Part shown: one piece after another, positions 20,311-28,884 of the stretch | Layout of the letters: every line of letters begins with the position of its first letter | Numbering within the stretch: the stretch's first letter is position 1 | Source of the DNA: Rhodoferax koreense | GTDB taxonomy: Bacteria > Pseudomonadota > Gammaproteobacteria > Burkholderiales > Burkholderiaceae_C | Direction of reading: 5' to 3' | Length of the DNA: 64,000 nt | NCBI RefSeq assembly: GCF_001955695.1 | Contig: NZ_CP019236.1 | Location: forward strand, 4,092,001-4,156,000 | Position numbers and translations under genes: made by a program | Notes under the pieces: generated by a model | The model's database searches: none | The model's input: the letters and a program-made list of their open reading frames with translations, nothing else | Told to the model about the DNA's origin: nothing

Positions 20311-21195
20311 TCAGCCGCCTAAAGTCACCCTGTCGTGCTCGATCATGTCCAGCACGGCGCGCGTCAAATCGCTCCCCGCCTCAGCCATTTCGCACAGCAG
20401 GTTGAAGTGGTTGCACTGCGGCACGGCCACCCTGGTCACCGGATGGCCGCGCTCGCGCCATGCCAGCTCATAGGCATCGGTCTGTCGCTTGAATCCGTCA
20501 GTCTCCTCGCCTCCAACGGCCAGCACCAAAGGAACCGGCCTGTCGGGCAACTGGCTCAATGGGCTCAGGCGCCAGGCCTGCTCGGGATGCAGGCGCAGCC
20601 AGTCGTTGATGTGGGTATCGCACAATGGGCGGATGTCATAGAGGCCGCTCAGGCCAACCCCGCCGCGTACCACGTCTTCTGGCAGGCCGTACTCGGCCTG
20701 CCAGCCCGGCGCCAGCAGCATGCCCGTAAGATGGCCGCCAGCCGAGCTGCCGCAGGCATAGATGCGTCCTGGATCGATGCCATGAGCCGCCGAATGACGA
20801 TGCAACCACGCGACGGCGCTACGCACGGCACGCACGGTCTCGGCCAGCGTCGCGCCGGGCAGCAAGGGATATTCGAGGGTGGCAACGGCCACACCGGCAT
20901 CCGTGAAGGCCTGGGCCATCAGCGCCGAGTTCTCCTTGGTCTGCGCGCGCCAGTAGCCGCCGTGAATGAAAACGAGCACGGGCGCAGGCATGAGGTGATG
21001 AAGCACGGGAAACAGGTCCAGCCGCTCGGCCGCACCCAGACCATAGGGCAGATCGAAGAGGCCGACACAGTGCCGACGCGCAGCATCCGAGAGCGCTGCA
21101 TATTCTCCGATGCTGGCTTCGAAATCCGGCACGGAGGCCCGGGCGTTGTACTGCCGATCGCGCTCCGCGCGCGTGGCGAACATCAGGTCGATCAT
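20311..21195 (-). CDS. Alpha/beta hydrolase, arylformamidase-like
   Basis: A 294-residue hydrolase of the arylformamidase/HSL-like group. It has the oxyanion-hole motif HGGYW (residues 78-82), the nucleophile elbow GSSAGGH with Ser151, and a late histidine in QCNHFNLL. The N-terminal ERDRQYNARASVPDF is the usual opening of kynurenine-formamidase-type proteins. It is the last gene of the island operon, 4 bp after the maleate isomerase gene. In nicotinate-type pathways an alpha/beta hydrolase (NicD) removes formyl from N-formylmaleamate, so an N-acyl or ester intermediate is a reasonable guess here; the real substrate is unknown. Confidence 0.8.
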   Translation of the reverse strand: MIDLMFATRAERDRQYNARASVPDFEASIGEYAALSDAARRHCVGLFDLPYGLGAAERLDLFPVLHHLMPAPVLVFIHGGYWRAQTKENSALMAQAFTDAGVAVATLEYPLLPGATLAETVRAVRSAVAWLHRHSAAHGIDPGRIYACGSSAGGHLTGMLLAPGWQAEYGLPEDVVRGGVGLSGLYDIRPLCDTHINDWLRLHPEQAWRLSPLSQLPDRPVPLVLAVGGEETDGFKRQTDAYELAWRERGHPVTRVAVPQCNHFNLLCEMAEAGSDLTRAVLDMIEHDRVTLGG

Positions 21196-21199
21196 GGGT

Positions 21200-22009
21200 T
21201 TACCCGCCGCGTGAGTAACGGCCCGACAGAAGCGCGCCGAAGCCCGGCACGCGGGTGTCGAGACCCAGCTTCCTGAGCATCATGTAGGTGGTCGCCACCG
21301 AGGACGACAGTACCGGAAGCCCGGTGCGGTCCTCGATGGGCTGCACCGAAGGCAGCGACGGCATCTGCACGCAGGCCGAGGCGACGATTGCATCGACACC
21401 GGCGGTCTTCAGGCGCTTGGTGATCTCCGCTGGCGCGCGCGGATCCTGGCGGCCGACGTCCAGATTGTCCGGAATCTCCAGCGAGATACTGTCAACCACC
21501 TCGATGCCTTCGTTCTCGATGTAGTCGATGACCAGTTGGGTTAGAGGCTTCATGTAGGGCGTGAGGATGGACACTTTCTTCGCGCCGATCGCGTGCAGGC
21601 CGTCGACCAACGCGCCGGCGCTGGTCACCACTGGGGCCGGCCCGTCGTTGTCGACGGTGCGCTGGTGCAAGCGCTGCTCCGAGACGCGGTGGTAACCGCG
21701 CCCCATGCTCATGATGGCGACCAAGCAGGCGTAGCCGAGCACGTCCACCCGTGCATCGGACAGCTCAAGCGCGCAGCGGTCGCTGTCACCATCCATGGCC
21801 GCGAGTTCTTCCTGGGTCACCTTCTTCATGCGCATGCGGCTGGAATGAAAAGTGAAACGCTCGAAATGCACCAACTCCCGCGCCCGAAGGATGGCGGGAA
21901 TCTCGGTTTCCATCGTCGTATTGGACGAGGGCACGATCTGACCGATGCGGTAAGAAGTGGTGCTGCGTGACGCGGAATTTTGCAGCGTATCGGGCGTGTT
22001 GATGCTCAT
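21200..22009 (-). CDS. nicE: Maleate cis-trans isomerase (NicE-like)
   Basis: A 269-residue Asp/Glu racemase-superfamily protein. The core YRIGQIVPSSNTTMETEIPA and FERFTFHSSRMRMKKV match maleate isomerases closely. The two catalytic cysteines are Cys95 (GYACLVAIM) and Cys213 (ASACVQMPSL), the same 118-residue spacing as Cys82/Cys200 of the Pseudomonas putida enzyme as I remember it. It converts maleate to fumarate, the last step of pathways that release maleate. Its start overlaps the nitrilase stop by 4 bp. Confidence 0.9.
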   Translation of the reverse strand: MSINTPDTLQNSASRSTTSYRIGQIVPSSNTTMETEIPAILRARELVHFERFTFHSSRMRMKKVTQEELAAMDGDSDRCALELSDARVDVLGYACLVAIMSMGRGYHRVSEQRLHQRTVDNDGPAPVVTSAGALVDGLHAIGAKKVSILTPYMKPLTQLVIDYIENEGIEVVDSISLEIPDNLDVGRQDPRAPAEITKRLKTAGVDAIVASACVQMPSLPSVQPIEDRTGLPVLSSSVATTYMMLRKLGLDTRVPGFGALLSGRYSRGG

Positions 22010-23043
22010 GGTTGGACTTCCTGGGTGTCGATCAGTGGGGCGAGAAACGGTGCCAGTCCGGCGTTGAGGTCCTTCTCGGCGTCATCGTCGAACCGCGCGG
22101 CCTGCAGAGGCTTGCGGTTCACGCGCAGGTCGAAGACATCGAAGCGGTTGTAGTGGCCGACGATGTCGTGCATCTGGCGCGGCTGGATGCATCGGCCCAG
22201 ATCGATATCGGCATAGACGATGCCCTCCTCATCGATCAGCGGCTGGCCAATGACGCGGCCATCGGGGCCGATCACACCGGAGAACGCGCTGTTCCTACGC
22301 GACAGCAGCTCGCGCGCCCGGGGGAAATCGACCTCCAGTGCGGAGATGATCTCCTCGGATACGGTGGAGCAGGCGACCACGGTGAAGACCTTGCCCTCGA
22401 AGCTGTGTGCGGCCGACCGCACCTTGATGGCTTCGCACATGTCGTAGTCGGGCGGGGCCACCGGCAGCGAGATGTAATTGGCGAGGTGCACCAGCTCCCC
22501 CTGGGCCAGCAGTGCGAATCGGGCCAGGGTGTTGGTGTTTTCGCCGCAAGCCAGCGCGCCCAGCTTGCCGATGCTGGTGTCGTGCACCCGCAGCCCCGAG
22601 GCGTCGCCCGGTGCCCAGGTCATCTTCTCGGCCCAGGTCGGCACCAGTTTGCGGTGGCGACCCAGGATGCGGCCCTCGTCGCTGAGGGTGAGGACGGTGT
22701 TGTAGATCGTGCCGATGCCGCCCCGGCTGCGCTCGTTCACGCCGATGACGACGTTGACGCGGTGGCGCGCGGCGGCGGCCGCGATTTTGGCGATCTCGGG
22801 GCCTGGCACCTCGATGGCCGAGCGCGCAAGCCTCTCAAACCAGGGGCTGCCCTCGATCGGGTTGCCGATCCAGCTCCAGTAGGGATAACCGGCGACGAAG
22901 ACTTCAGGGAAGGCAACGAGCCGCGCGCCGTTGCCCGCGGCCTCACCGATGAGGTCGATGACCTTGTCGACGGTGGCATCGGTGTCGAGGAACACCGGGG
23001 AGGCCTGCACGGCGGCGGCCTTGAAACGGGACAATGTAAGCAT
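22006..23043 (-). CDS. Nitrilase
   Basis: A 345-residue branch-1 nitrilase. The catalytic triad is visible: Glu47 (FPEVFVAGYPYW), Lys132 (GRHRKLVPTW) and Cys166 (GALACGENTN). The CGENTN context and the length are typical of true nitrilases (aliphatic or arylacetonitrile type), which turn R-CN into R-COOH plus ammonia, rather than of amidases or carbamoylases. It sits inside the island operon between livF and the maleate isomerase gene, so it likely forms the acid that the ring-cleavage enzyme uses. Confidence 0.9.
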   Translation of the reverse strand: MLTLSRFKAAAVQASPVFLDTDATVDKVIDLIGEAAGNGARLVAFPEVFVAGYPYWSWIGNPIEGSPWFERLARSAIEVPGPEIAKIAAAAARHRVNVVIGVNERSRGGIGTIYNTVLTLSDEGRILGRHRKLVPTWAEKMTWAPGDASGLRVHDTSIGKLGALACGENTNTLARFALLAQGELVHLANYISLPVAPPDYDMCEAIKVRSAAHSFEGKVFTVVACSTVSEEIISALEVDFPRARELLSRRNSAFSGVIGPDGRVIGQPLIDEEGIVYADIDLGRCIQPRQMHDIVGHYNRFDVFDLRVNRKPLQAARFDDDAEKDLNAGLAPFLAPLIDTQEVQP

Positions 23044-23157
23044 GAAAGAGAACTCCTGACGTGAGATACCGGAAGCGGATCACGGGTTGGCAAAGGTGGA
23101 AATGAAGGGCGGTGGAAAGGCAATACGGACGACCTGCGGGACGGCGTTACATGGGCC

Positions 23158-23868
23158 TCAAAGCCCCAGGTAACGCTGCGCCAGTTCGGGCTGCACGGCC
23201 AACTCGGCTGGCGAGCCGGTCCAGACGACGCGGCCTTTCTCGACGATGTGATGGCGATCGACCAACGCCGCCATCTCGGCCAAGTTCTTGTCGACCACCA
23301 GGATGGTCAGTCCCTCGCCCTTGAGCGTCTGCAGGCACTGCCAGATTTCGCGCCGGATCAGCGGGGCCAGGCCCTCGGTCGCCTCGTCCAGTACCAGCAG
23401 GCGCGGGTTGGTCATGAGTGCACGTCCGATGGCCAGCATTTGCTGCTCGCCACCCGACAGCGTGCGTGCCGACTGGCGCCTGCGCTCTTCGAGCCGGGGG
23501 AACAGGGCGAACACACGGCCCAGCGACCAATGGCCCCGGGCTTGGCCCTCCCCCTGCACCGCCCGCGCCGTGGCGACCAGGTTTTCCTGCACGTTGAGCG
23601 AGCCGAACACGCGCCGGCCTTCCGGCACCAGCCCTACGCCCAAGCGGGAGATAACGTGCGGCGGCAACCGGTTCAGCGGCGTGCCCCCCACCGCGATTTG
23701 ACCCGCGCGACAGGGCAGCATGCCCATGAGCGTGCGCACCGTCGTGGTCTTGCCCATGCCGTTACGGCCGACCATGGAAACGACCTCGCCGTCCCGGGCC
23801 TGCAGCTGCATGCCGAAGAGCACCTGGCTGTTGCCGTAACCGGCGGTGACGTGTTCAAGTGTGAGCAT
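23158..23868 (-). CDS. livF: Branched-chain-amino-acid-type ABC transporter ATP-binding protein LivF
   Basis: A 236-residue ABC ATPase with Walker A GRNGMGKTT, signature LSGGEQQ, Walker B RLLVLDEATEGLAP and the LivF-type LVPEGRRVFGSLNVQENL. The ATG at 23868 lies within the end of livG (14-bp overlap). It is one of two nucleotide-binding subunits of the island's importer. Confidence 0.93.
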   Translation of the reverse strand: MLTLEHVTAGYGNSQVLFGMQLQARDGEVVSMVGRNGMGKTTTVRTLMGMLPCRAGQIAVGGTPLNRLPPHVISRLGVGLVPEGRRVFGSLNVQENLVATARAVQGEGQARGHWSLGRVFALFPRLEERRRQSARTLSGGEQQMLAIGRALMTNPRLLVLDEATEGLAPLIRREIWQCLQTLKGEGLTILVVDKNLAEMAALVDRHHIVEKGRVVWTGSPAELAVQPELAQRYLGL

Positions 23869-24673
23869 GGACTTCTCCTGGCGTGGTGGCAGCGAGGGCG
23901 GGCTGCAAGGCGTGGTCTTCGCCCAGGTAGGCCGCCCGCACCTCGGGGTGGCGTCGCACCTCGTCGGGCGTGCCGGTGAAGATGGTCCTGCCGTACACCA
24001 AGACGCTGATGCGGTCGGCCAGTGCGAAGACGGCGTCCATGTCGTGTTCGACAAGCAGGATGCCGTAGTAGCCCTTCATGCTGCGCAGCAGCCGCGTCAT
24101 GCTGGCCGACTCCTCTGCCCCCATGCCAGCCATGGGCTCGTCCAGCAGCAGCAGGCGCGGCCGGCGCGCGAGTGCCACGGCCAGTTCGAGCTGCCGCTTC
24201 TCGCCGTGGGCGAGATCGGCCACGGCGACCTGCTCACGGCTCGACAGGCCGACATGCGCCAGTTGGGTCCGCGCCTCGGCGACCAGTGCTTCGTCGTGCC
24301 GCGGATTGCCCCAGCATCCGAAGGGGCGGCCCTTGCGCAGCATCACCGAAAGGACCACGTTCTCCAGCGCCGTGAAGTCGGCGCAGAGTTCGGTGATCTG
24401 GAAGGAGCGCCCCAGCCCCAGCCGCGCGCGGGCGAAGGCAGCCGAGGAGGTCACGTCCCGCCCGTCGAGGAAGATGGAGCCGCTGTCCGGCATCTGCTCG
24501 CCGCAGATCTGGGAAATGAGCGTGGACTTGCCGGCGCCATTGGGTCCGATGAGCGCGTGGATCTCTCCAGCGCGCACGTCAATGTTGACGTTGTTGGTGG
24601 CCTGCACCGCACCGAAGGCCTTGCGCAGGCCAGTGACGCGCAGCAGCGGTTGACCGTGAAGCTGTTCAGCCAT
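23855..24673 (-). CDS. livG: Branched-chain-amino-acid-type ABC transporter ATP-binding protein LivG
   Basis: A 272-residue ABC ATPase with Walker A GPNGAGKST, Walker B RLLLLDEPMAGMG and the LivG-type GRSFQITELCADFTALENV. The signature position reads LAHGEKRQLE rather than LSGGE, a common variant in LivG proteins of aromatic-compound importers. The ATG at 24673 overlaps the livM stop by 8 bp. Confidence 0.93.
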   Translation of the reverse strand: MAEQLHGQPLLRVTGLRKAFGAVQATNNVNIDVRAGEIHALIGPNGAGKSTLISQICGEQMPDSGSIFLDGRDVTSSAAFARARLGLGRSFQITELCADFTALENVVLSVMLRKGRPFGCWGNPRHDEALVAEARTQLAHVGLSSREQVAVADLAHGEKRQLELAVALARRPRLLLLDEPMAGMGAEESASMTRLLRSMKGYYGILLVEHDMDAVFALADRISVLVYGRTIFTGTPDEVRRHPEVRAAYLGEDHALQPALAATTPGEVHAHT

Positions 24674-25652
24674 GTCGCGCTCCCAGCCAGCCGCCGAACA
24701 GCCCGTTGCGACCGGCCAGCACGACCACCACGAGCAAGGGCCCCATGACGAGCATCCAGTGCTCCGTCCAGGCCGACAGCGCCAATTCCAGGCCCAGGAA
24801 AACCGCGGCGCCGGCAATGGGCCCGAGCAAGGTCCCGACGCCGCCCAGGATGACGATGGCCATTAATTCGCCGGACTTGGTCCAGGCCGCCATGTCGGGC
24901 GTGACGAGGCCGGCGAAGTTGGCCCACAGGATGCCGGCCAGTCCCGTTCCGACGGCCGAAACCACGAAGGCGGTCAGACGATACGGCGTGGGTGCAACAC
25001 CCAGGTTGACGGCCCGGCGCTCGCTCTGCCTCAACGACTGCAGCACCATGCCGAAACTCGAGTTCACTATGCGCATGCACAGCCAGGTCCAGCCAACCAG
25101 CAAAGCCACGCAGAGGTAGTAGAAGACCACAGGCTGCGCCAGGTTCATCCCTGGCAACAGGCTTTTCTTGCCCATCATCAACCCGTCGTCGCCGCCGTAG
25201 ACCTGCAGCGAAACCAGTACGAAGTACACCATCTGCCCGAAGGCGAGCGTGATCATGATGAACTGAACTCCCCGGGTGCGCAGCGCCAGATAGCCCACGG
25301 CCGCACCCAGCAGCCCGCAGGCAATCAGTGCCAGCGGCCAGGCCACCAGCGCCTGCTGGCTGCCTGACCAGCCGAAGAGCGGTCCGCCCGACGTCGCATG
25401 AAAACTCATGATGGCGACCGCGTAACCGCCCAGTCCGAAGAACATGGCATGGCCGAAGCTGACCATCGCGCCATAGCCGATGACCAGGTCAAGCGACACG
25501 GCAGCCAGTCCGTAGATGACGAAGCGCGTGACGAGGTTGGTCAGGTACGGCGTGCCCGTCAGCGACGCCACCAGCGGCATGACGAGCAGCAGCGCAAGCC
25601 CGAAGGCGCCGAAGGCAGCGTAGCGAGTGAACAGTGTGCGAGGTGTAGTCAT
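24666..25652 (-). CDS. livM: Branched-chain-amino-acid-type ABC transporter permease LivM
   Basis: A 328-residue permease with about nine hydrophobic segments and the LivM signature SLDLVIGYGAMVSFGHAMFFGLGGY. It is the second membrane subunit of the importer. It starts 3 bp after livH and overlaps livG. Confidence 0.92.
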   Translation of the reverse strand: MTTPRTLFTRYAAFGAFGLALLLVMPLVASLTGTPYLTNLVTRFVIYGLAAVSLDLVIGYGAMVSFGHAMFFGLGGYAVAIMSFHATSGGPLFGWSGSQQALVAWPLALIACGLLGAAVGYLALRTRGVQFIMITLAFGQMVYFVLVSLQVYGGDDGLMMGKKSLLPGMNLAQPVVFYYLCVALLVGWTWLCMRIVNSSFGMVLQSLRQSERRAVNLGVAPTPYRLTAFVVSAVGTGLAGILWANFAGLVTPDMAAWTKSGELMAIVILGGVGTLLGPIAGAAVFLGLELALSAWTEHWMLVMGPLLVVVVLAGRNGLFGGWLGARHG

Positions 25653-25655
25653 CGC

Positions 25656-26570
25656 TCAGGCCTTCATGGGAAGCAGCCCGAGCGGGCGAACGATGAGCAC
25701 GGCGGCCATCAGCACGTAGATGCTGGCGGACGCAAGGCCAGCTGCCAGCGGATCGGCCACGGCCGGCGACAGCGCACTGCCCAGCAACTGCGGCAGGAAG
25801 GCCCGCCCCAGGCTATCGACCATGCCGACCAGCAGCGCGCCGGCCAGCGCCCCGCGCACCGAACCGACGCCCCCGATGACAATGACGACGAAGGTGGTGA
25901 TCAGTACCCTCTCACCCATGCCGATCTCGACGGCCAGCAGCGGTGCCGCCATCACGCCAGCGAGGCCGCACAGCAGCGCGCCCAGCCCGAAGACCAGCGT
26001 GTAGAGCTTGCGAATGTCGACGCCCAGGGCATCGACCATCTCACGGTCGTCCGCACCAGCCCGCACCAACATGCCGACGCGTGTGCGATTGACCAGCAGC
26101 CAAAGGCTGACGGCCACTACGGCGCCGACGGCAATGAATGCCAGGCGCAGCACCGGGTACTGCAAACCAGGCGCCAGCGTGACCGAGCCGTCGAGGATAG
26201 CCGGCGTCGTCACAGTGGGCGGCCGACGGCCGAACAGCAGGCTGACCGCCTCGTTGGTGAACAGGATCAGGCCAAAGGTGGCCAGCACCTGGTAAAGATG
26301 GTCGCGCAGGTAGAGCCTGCGGATCACCAGCAGCTCGACCACCACGCCGTAGAGCGTCGCGCCGATGACGGCTGCGGCCACGCCGGCGCCGAAGGAGCCG
26401 GTCTTGGTGATGGCAATCGCGGCGCAGTACGCGCCCACCATGTAGAAGGAGCCGTGGGTCAGGTTGACCACGCCCATGATGCCGAAGATCAGGGTCAGGC
26501 CCGAGGCCAGCATGAACAGCATCGCGCCGAACTGCAGGCCGTTGAGCAGTTGCTCGAGCAGGAGGGTCAC
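25656..26570 (-). CDS. livH: Branched-chain-amino-acid-type ABC transporter permease LivH
   Basis: A 304-residue permease beginning TLLLEQLLNGLQFGAMLFM, with the LivH segments GLTLIFGIMGVVNLTHGSFYMVGAY and VVIVIGGVGSVRGALAGALLVG. The GTG start at 26570 overlaps the stop of the binding-protein gene (GTGA); the open frame continues upstream but there it only covers the previous gene. Confidence 0.92.
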   Translation of the reverse strand: MTLLLEQLLNGLQFGAMLFMLASGLTLIFGIMGVVNLTHGSFYMVGAYCAAIAITKTGSFGAGVAAAVIGATLYGVVVELLVIRRLYLRDHLYQVLATFGLILFTNEAVSLLFGRRPPTVTTPAILDGSVTLAPGLQYPVLRLAFIAVGAVVAVSLWLLVNRTRVGMLVRAGADDREMVDALGVDIRKLYTLVFGLGALLCGLAGVMAAPLLAVEIGMGERVLITTFVVIVIGGVGSVRGALAGALLVGMVDSLGRAFLPQLLGSALSPAVADPLAAGLASASIYVLMAAVLIVRPLGLLPMKA

Positions 26571-27766
26571 AACGGCATCCTGCACTGGGCGGCGTAGGCG
26601 TCCTTGTCGTCGCTCACGACTTTGCGTACGACCCTGGGCGCGAGATCGCCGCTGGCGGACCTCTCGATGCGCATGAGGTAGACGTCCTGGATGGGGTGCT
26701 GGTTGGTGTTCAGGCTGAACTTGCCGCGCAGCGAGGTGAAGTCGGCTTTGCGCAGCGCGGTCCGGAAGGCATCGCCTTTCGACAGGTCGCCACCGACCGC
26801 CTTTAGCGCCGCGCCTATCCACTGTGCGGTGTCGTAGGCCTGCATGGCGTAGTCGGTGGGCAAGCGACCGTAGGCCTTGCGGAAAGCCTCGACGAATTGC
26901 CGGGAAGCAGGGTTGTCCATTGCGGTGGACCAGATACCGGTCGTGTAGAAGCCTTCGGACGAGGCGCCGGTGGCCGCGACCATGCGTGCGTCCATCGAGA
27001 AGCCGGGCATCAGCATCGGCACGGTCTTGCCCAGGCCGGCATTGGCGTACTGCTTGGCGAAGTTGATGCCGACCCCCCCGGGGTGGAACTGGTAGATCGC
27101 GTCCGGTGCGAGCGAACGCACGCGGGCCAGCTCGACCGAGAAGTCTGACTGGTCGAGCTTGGTGTAGATTTCGGCCAGAACCTCGCCCTTGAATGTCCGC
27201 TTGAAGCCACTCAGAGCGTCCCTGCCCGCCTGGTAGTTGGGCGCCAGCAGGACGACCCGTTTGTAGCCCAACTCATTGGCCGCCACGCCGCCGGCCGTGT
27301 GGAAGGCGTCGTTCTGGTACGAGGCAACGAAGTAGTTGCGGTTGCAGTTCTCCCCGGCGAAGTTGGACGGGCCAGGGTTCAGGCTCACATAGAAGCGGTC
27401 GGCTTCGAGCACGCCGGGCACCACCGCGGCCAGGACATTGGAGAAATTGACGCCGGTGAACAGCTTGATGCCCGAGGCCACCATGCGGTCGGCCGCCTGC
27501 TTGGCATTGGCAGGCTTGAGTCCGTCGTCTTCCACGACCAGCTCGACCGGCACGCCACCTAGCTTGCCGCCGCCCTGGGTGACGGCTAGATTGAAGCCGT
27601 CGCGTTCATCCTCGCCGATGTATCCGGCGGGCGTGGATAGCGTGGTGATGAAACCGATCTTCACCGCTTCGGCGGCATGGGCCGACGGCGCAAACACGGT
27701 GGTGAAGAGCGGAGCAGCAATGAGGCCTGCGATGACCAGGCTGGAAAGGCGGCGCTTGTTGAGCAT
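26567..27766 (-). CDS. ABC transporter periplasmic substrate-binding protein (LivK-like)
   Basis: A 399-residue type I periplasmic binding protein. A signal peptide is visible (SLVIAGLIAAPLFTTVFAPSAHA), followed by VKIGFITTLSTPAGYIGEDERDGFNLAV and the family motif PDAIYQFHPGGVGINFAKQY. It is of the group that binds aromatic acids or other carboxylates rather than leucine in many soil proteobacteria. It is the first transporter gene, 61 bp after the FAA hydrolase gene. Confidence 0.9.
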   Translation of the reverse strand: MLNKRRLSSLVIAGLIAAPLFTTVFAPSAHAAEAVKIGFITTLSTPAGYIGEDERDGFNLAVTQGGGKLGGVPVELVVEDDGLKPANAKQAADRMVASGIKLFTGVNFSNVLAAVVPGVLEADRFYVSLNPGPSNFAGENCNRNYFVASYQNDAFHTAGGVAANELGYKRVVLLAPNYQAGRDALSGFKRTFKGEVLAEIYTKLDQSDFSVELARVRSLAPDAIYQFHPGGVGINFAKQYANAGLGKTVPMLMPGFSMDARMVAATGASSEGFYTTGIWSTAMDNPASRQFVEAFRKAYGRLPTDYAMQAYDTAQWIGAALKAVGGDLSKGDAFRTALRKADFTSLRGKFSLNTNQHPIQDVYLMRIERSASGDLAPRVVRKVVSDDKDAYAAQCRMPL

Positions 27767-27827
27767 GCTGGTGGTCCTGACGAGGTTGGGTGGTGAGTGG
27801 ATATGAAGGGGATGGAAAGGTGCGGGT

Positions 27828-28739
27828 TCACACGGTCACGACCGGGTTGCGCAGCTGGCCTATGCCTTCGACACAGGCCACGACCACGTCGCCCGGCCAA
27901 AGCCATTCCTGGGGCGTCCGGCCGGCGCCCACACCTTCCGGCGTACCCGTGGCAATGACGTCACCCGGCTCCAGGGTGATGCCGGCGCTGATGTCGGCGA
28001 TGAGGTGGGGAATCCGGAAAAGCATGTGGCGCGTGTTGGAGCGTTGCTTCTCCACGCCGTTGACGGTGAGCCACAGGTCCAGGTCGTGCGGATCGCTGAT
28101 TTCGTCCGCGGTGACGATGCAGGGGCCGAAGGGGCCATAGGTGTCCTGACCCTTGGAATAGATCCACTGGCCGGCACGGCGGCAGTCGCGGGCGCTGATA
28201 TCGACCATCACGCTGTAGCCGAAGACATGTTCCAGCGCGGCGGCCTCGTCGATACGTTGCGCACGTCGGCCGATGATGACCGCGAGCTCGACTTCCCAGT
28301 CCATCTGCTGCGTTAGCCGGGCGTTGTGGGCGATGCCTTCGCCTGTGCCGATGATGGTGGTCGGCGGCTTGCTGAAGATGACCGGCTGGCTCGGCAGCTC
28401 CTTGGAGGTGTCGAGCGTGCGGCTGGATTCGGCGACATGCTCCACATAGTTCAGGCCAATGCCAAAGATGTTCTTGCGTGGACGAGGGATCGGCGCCAGC
28501 AAATCCACGTTGGACAGCGACCGAGCCGTGCCCACAGGCCAGCGGCCGGCATACTCGGCCAGCAGTTCGGAGGCCGCGCGGACGGCATCCGGACCAAGGT
28601 CGATGAATTCGAGCATATCGGCGGGCAAAGGCACGCCAGCGGCGAGGCCGAGCGCGGCGATGTCCACCACCTGGGTATCGACAATCGCGCCTAGTCGGGC
28701 GGCAGCGGCGGGGTGAGTCCGGTAAGTAACGAGGCGCAT
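27828..28739 (-). CDS. Fumarylacetoacetate hydrolase family protein (putative acylpyruvate hydrolase)
   Basis: A 303-residue FAH-family enzyme with the N-terminal ~70-residue domain and the catalytic domain: KNIFGIGLNYVEHVAE, metal ligands in MDWEVELAVIIG and VMVDISARD, and GDVIATGTPEGVGAGR. Such enzymes hydrolyse maleylpyruvate, fumarylpyruvate or fumarylacetoacetate. Between a gentisate-type dioxygenase and a maleate isomerase, the simplest reading is hydrolysis of maleylpyruvate to maleate plus pyruvate; no maleylpyruvate isomerase gene is present. Confidence 0.87.
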   Translation of the reverse strand: MRLVTYRTHPAAAARLGAIVDTQVVDIAALGLAAGVPLPADMLEFIDLGPDAVRAASELLAEYAGRWPVGTARSLSNVDLLAPIPRPRKNIFGIGLNYVEHVAESSRTLDTSKELPSQPVIFSKPPTTIIGTGEGIAHNARLTQQMDWEVELAVIIGRRAQRIDEAAALEHVFGYSVMVDISARDCRRAGQWIYSKGQDTYGPFGPCIVTADEISDPHDLDLWLTVNGVEKQRSNTRHMLFRIPHLIADISAGITLEPGDVIATGTPEGVGAGRTPQEWLWPGDVVVACVEGIGQLRNPVVTV

Positions 28740-28809
28740 AAAGTCTCCTTGTGGGAATCAAAACGGTGAATTCGGGCATCGGGCGGCTCGAGCCTCGGTG
28801 CGGTAAGCT

Positions 28810-28828
28810 AAAAGGAGCAAAGCGCTCC
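28810..28828 (-). terminator. Intrinsic-terminator-like hairpin within the island operon
   Basis: On the minus strand GGAGC/GCTCC (5-bp stem, 5-base loop) is followed by TTTT, in the 145-bp gap after the dioxygenase gene. The stem is short; it may reduce readthrough into the downstream genes rather than stop it. Confidence 0.35.
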
Positions 28829-28884
28829 CCTCACGCGTCCTTGCGCGCGTTTTTTAGGAGTGGGATTGCTGCGGTAGTGGAGGG

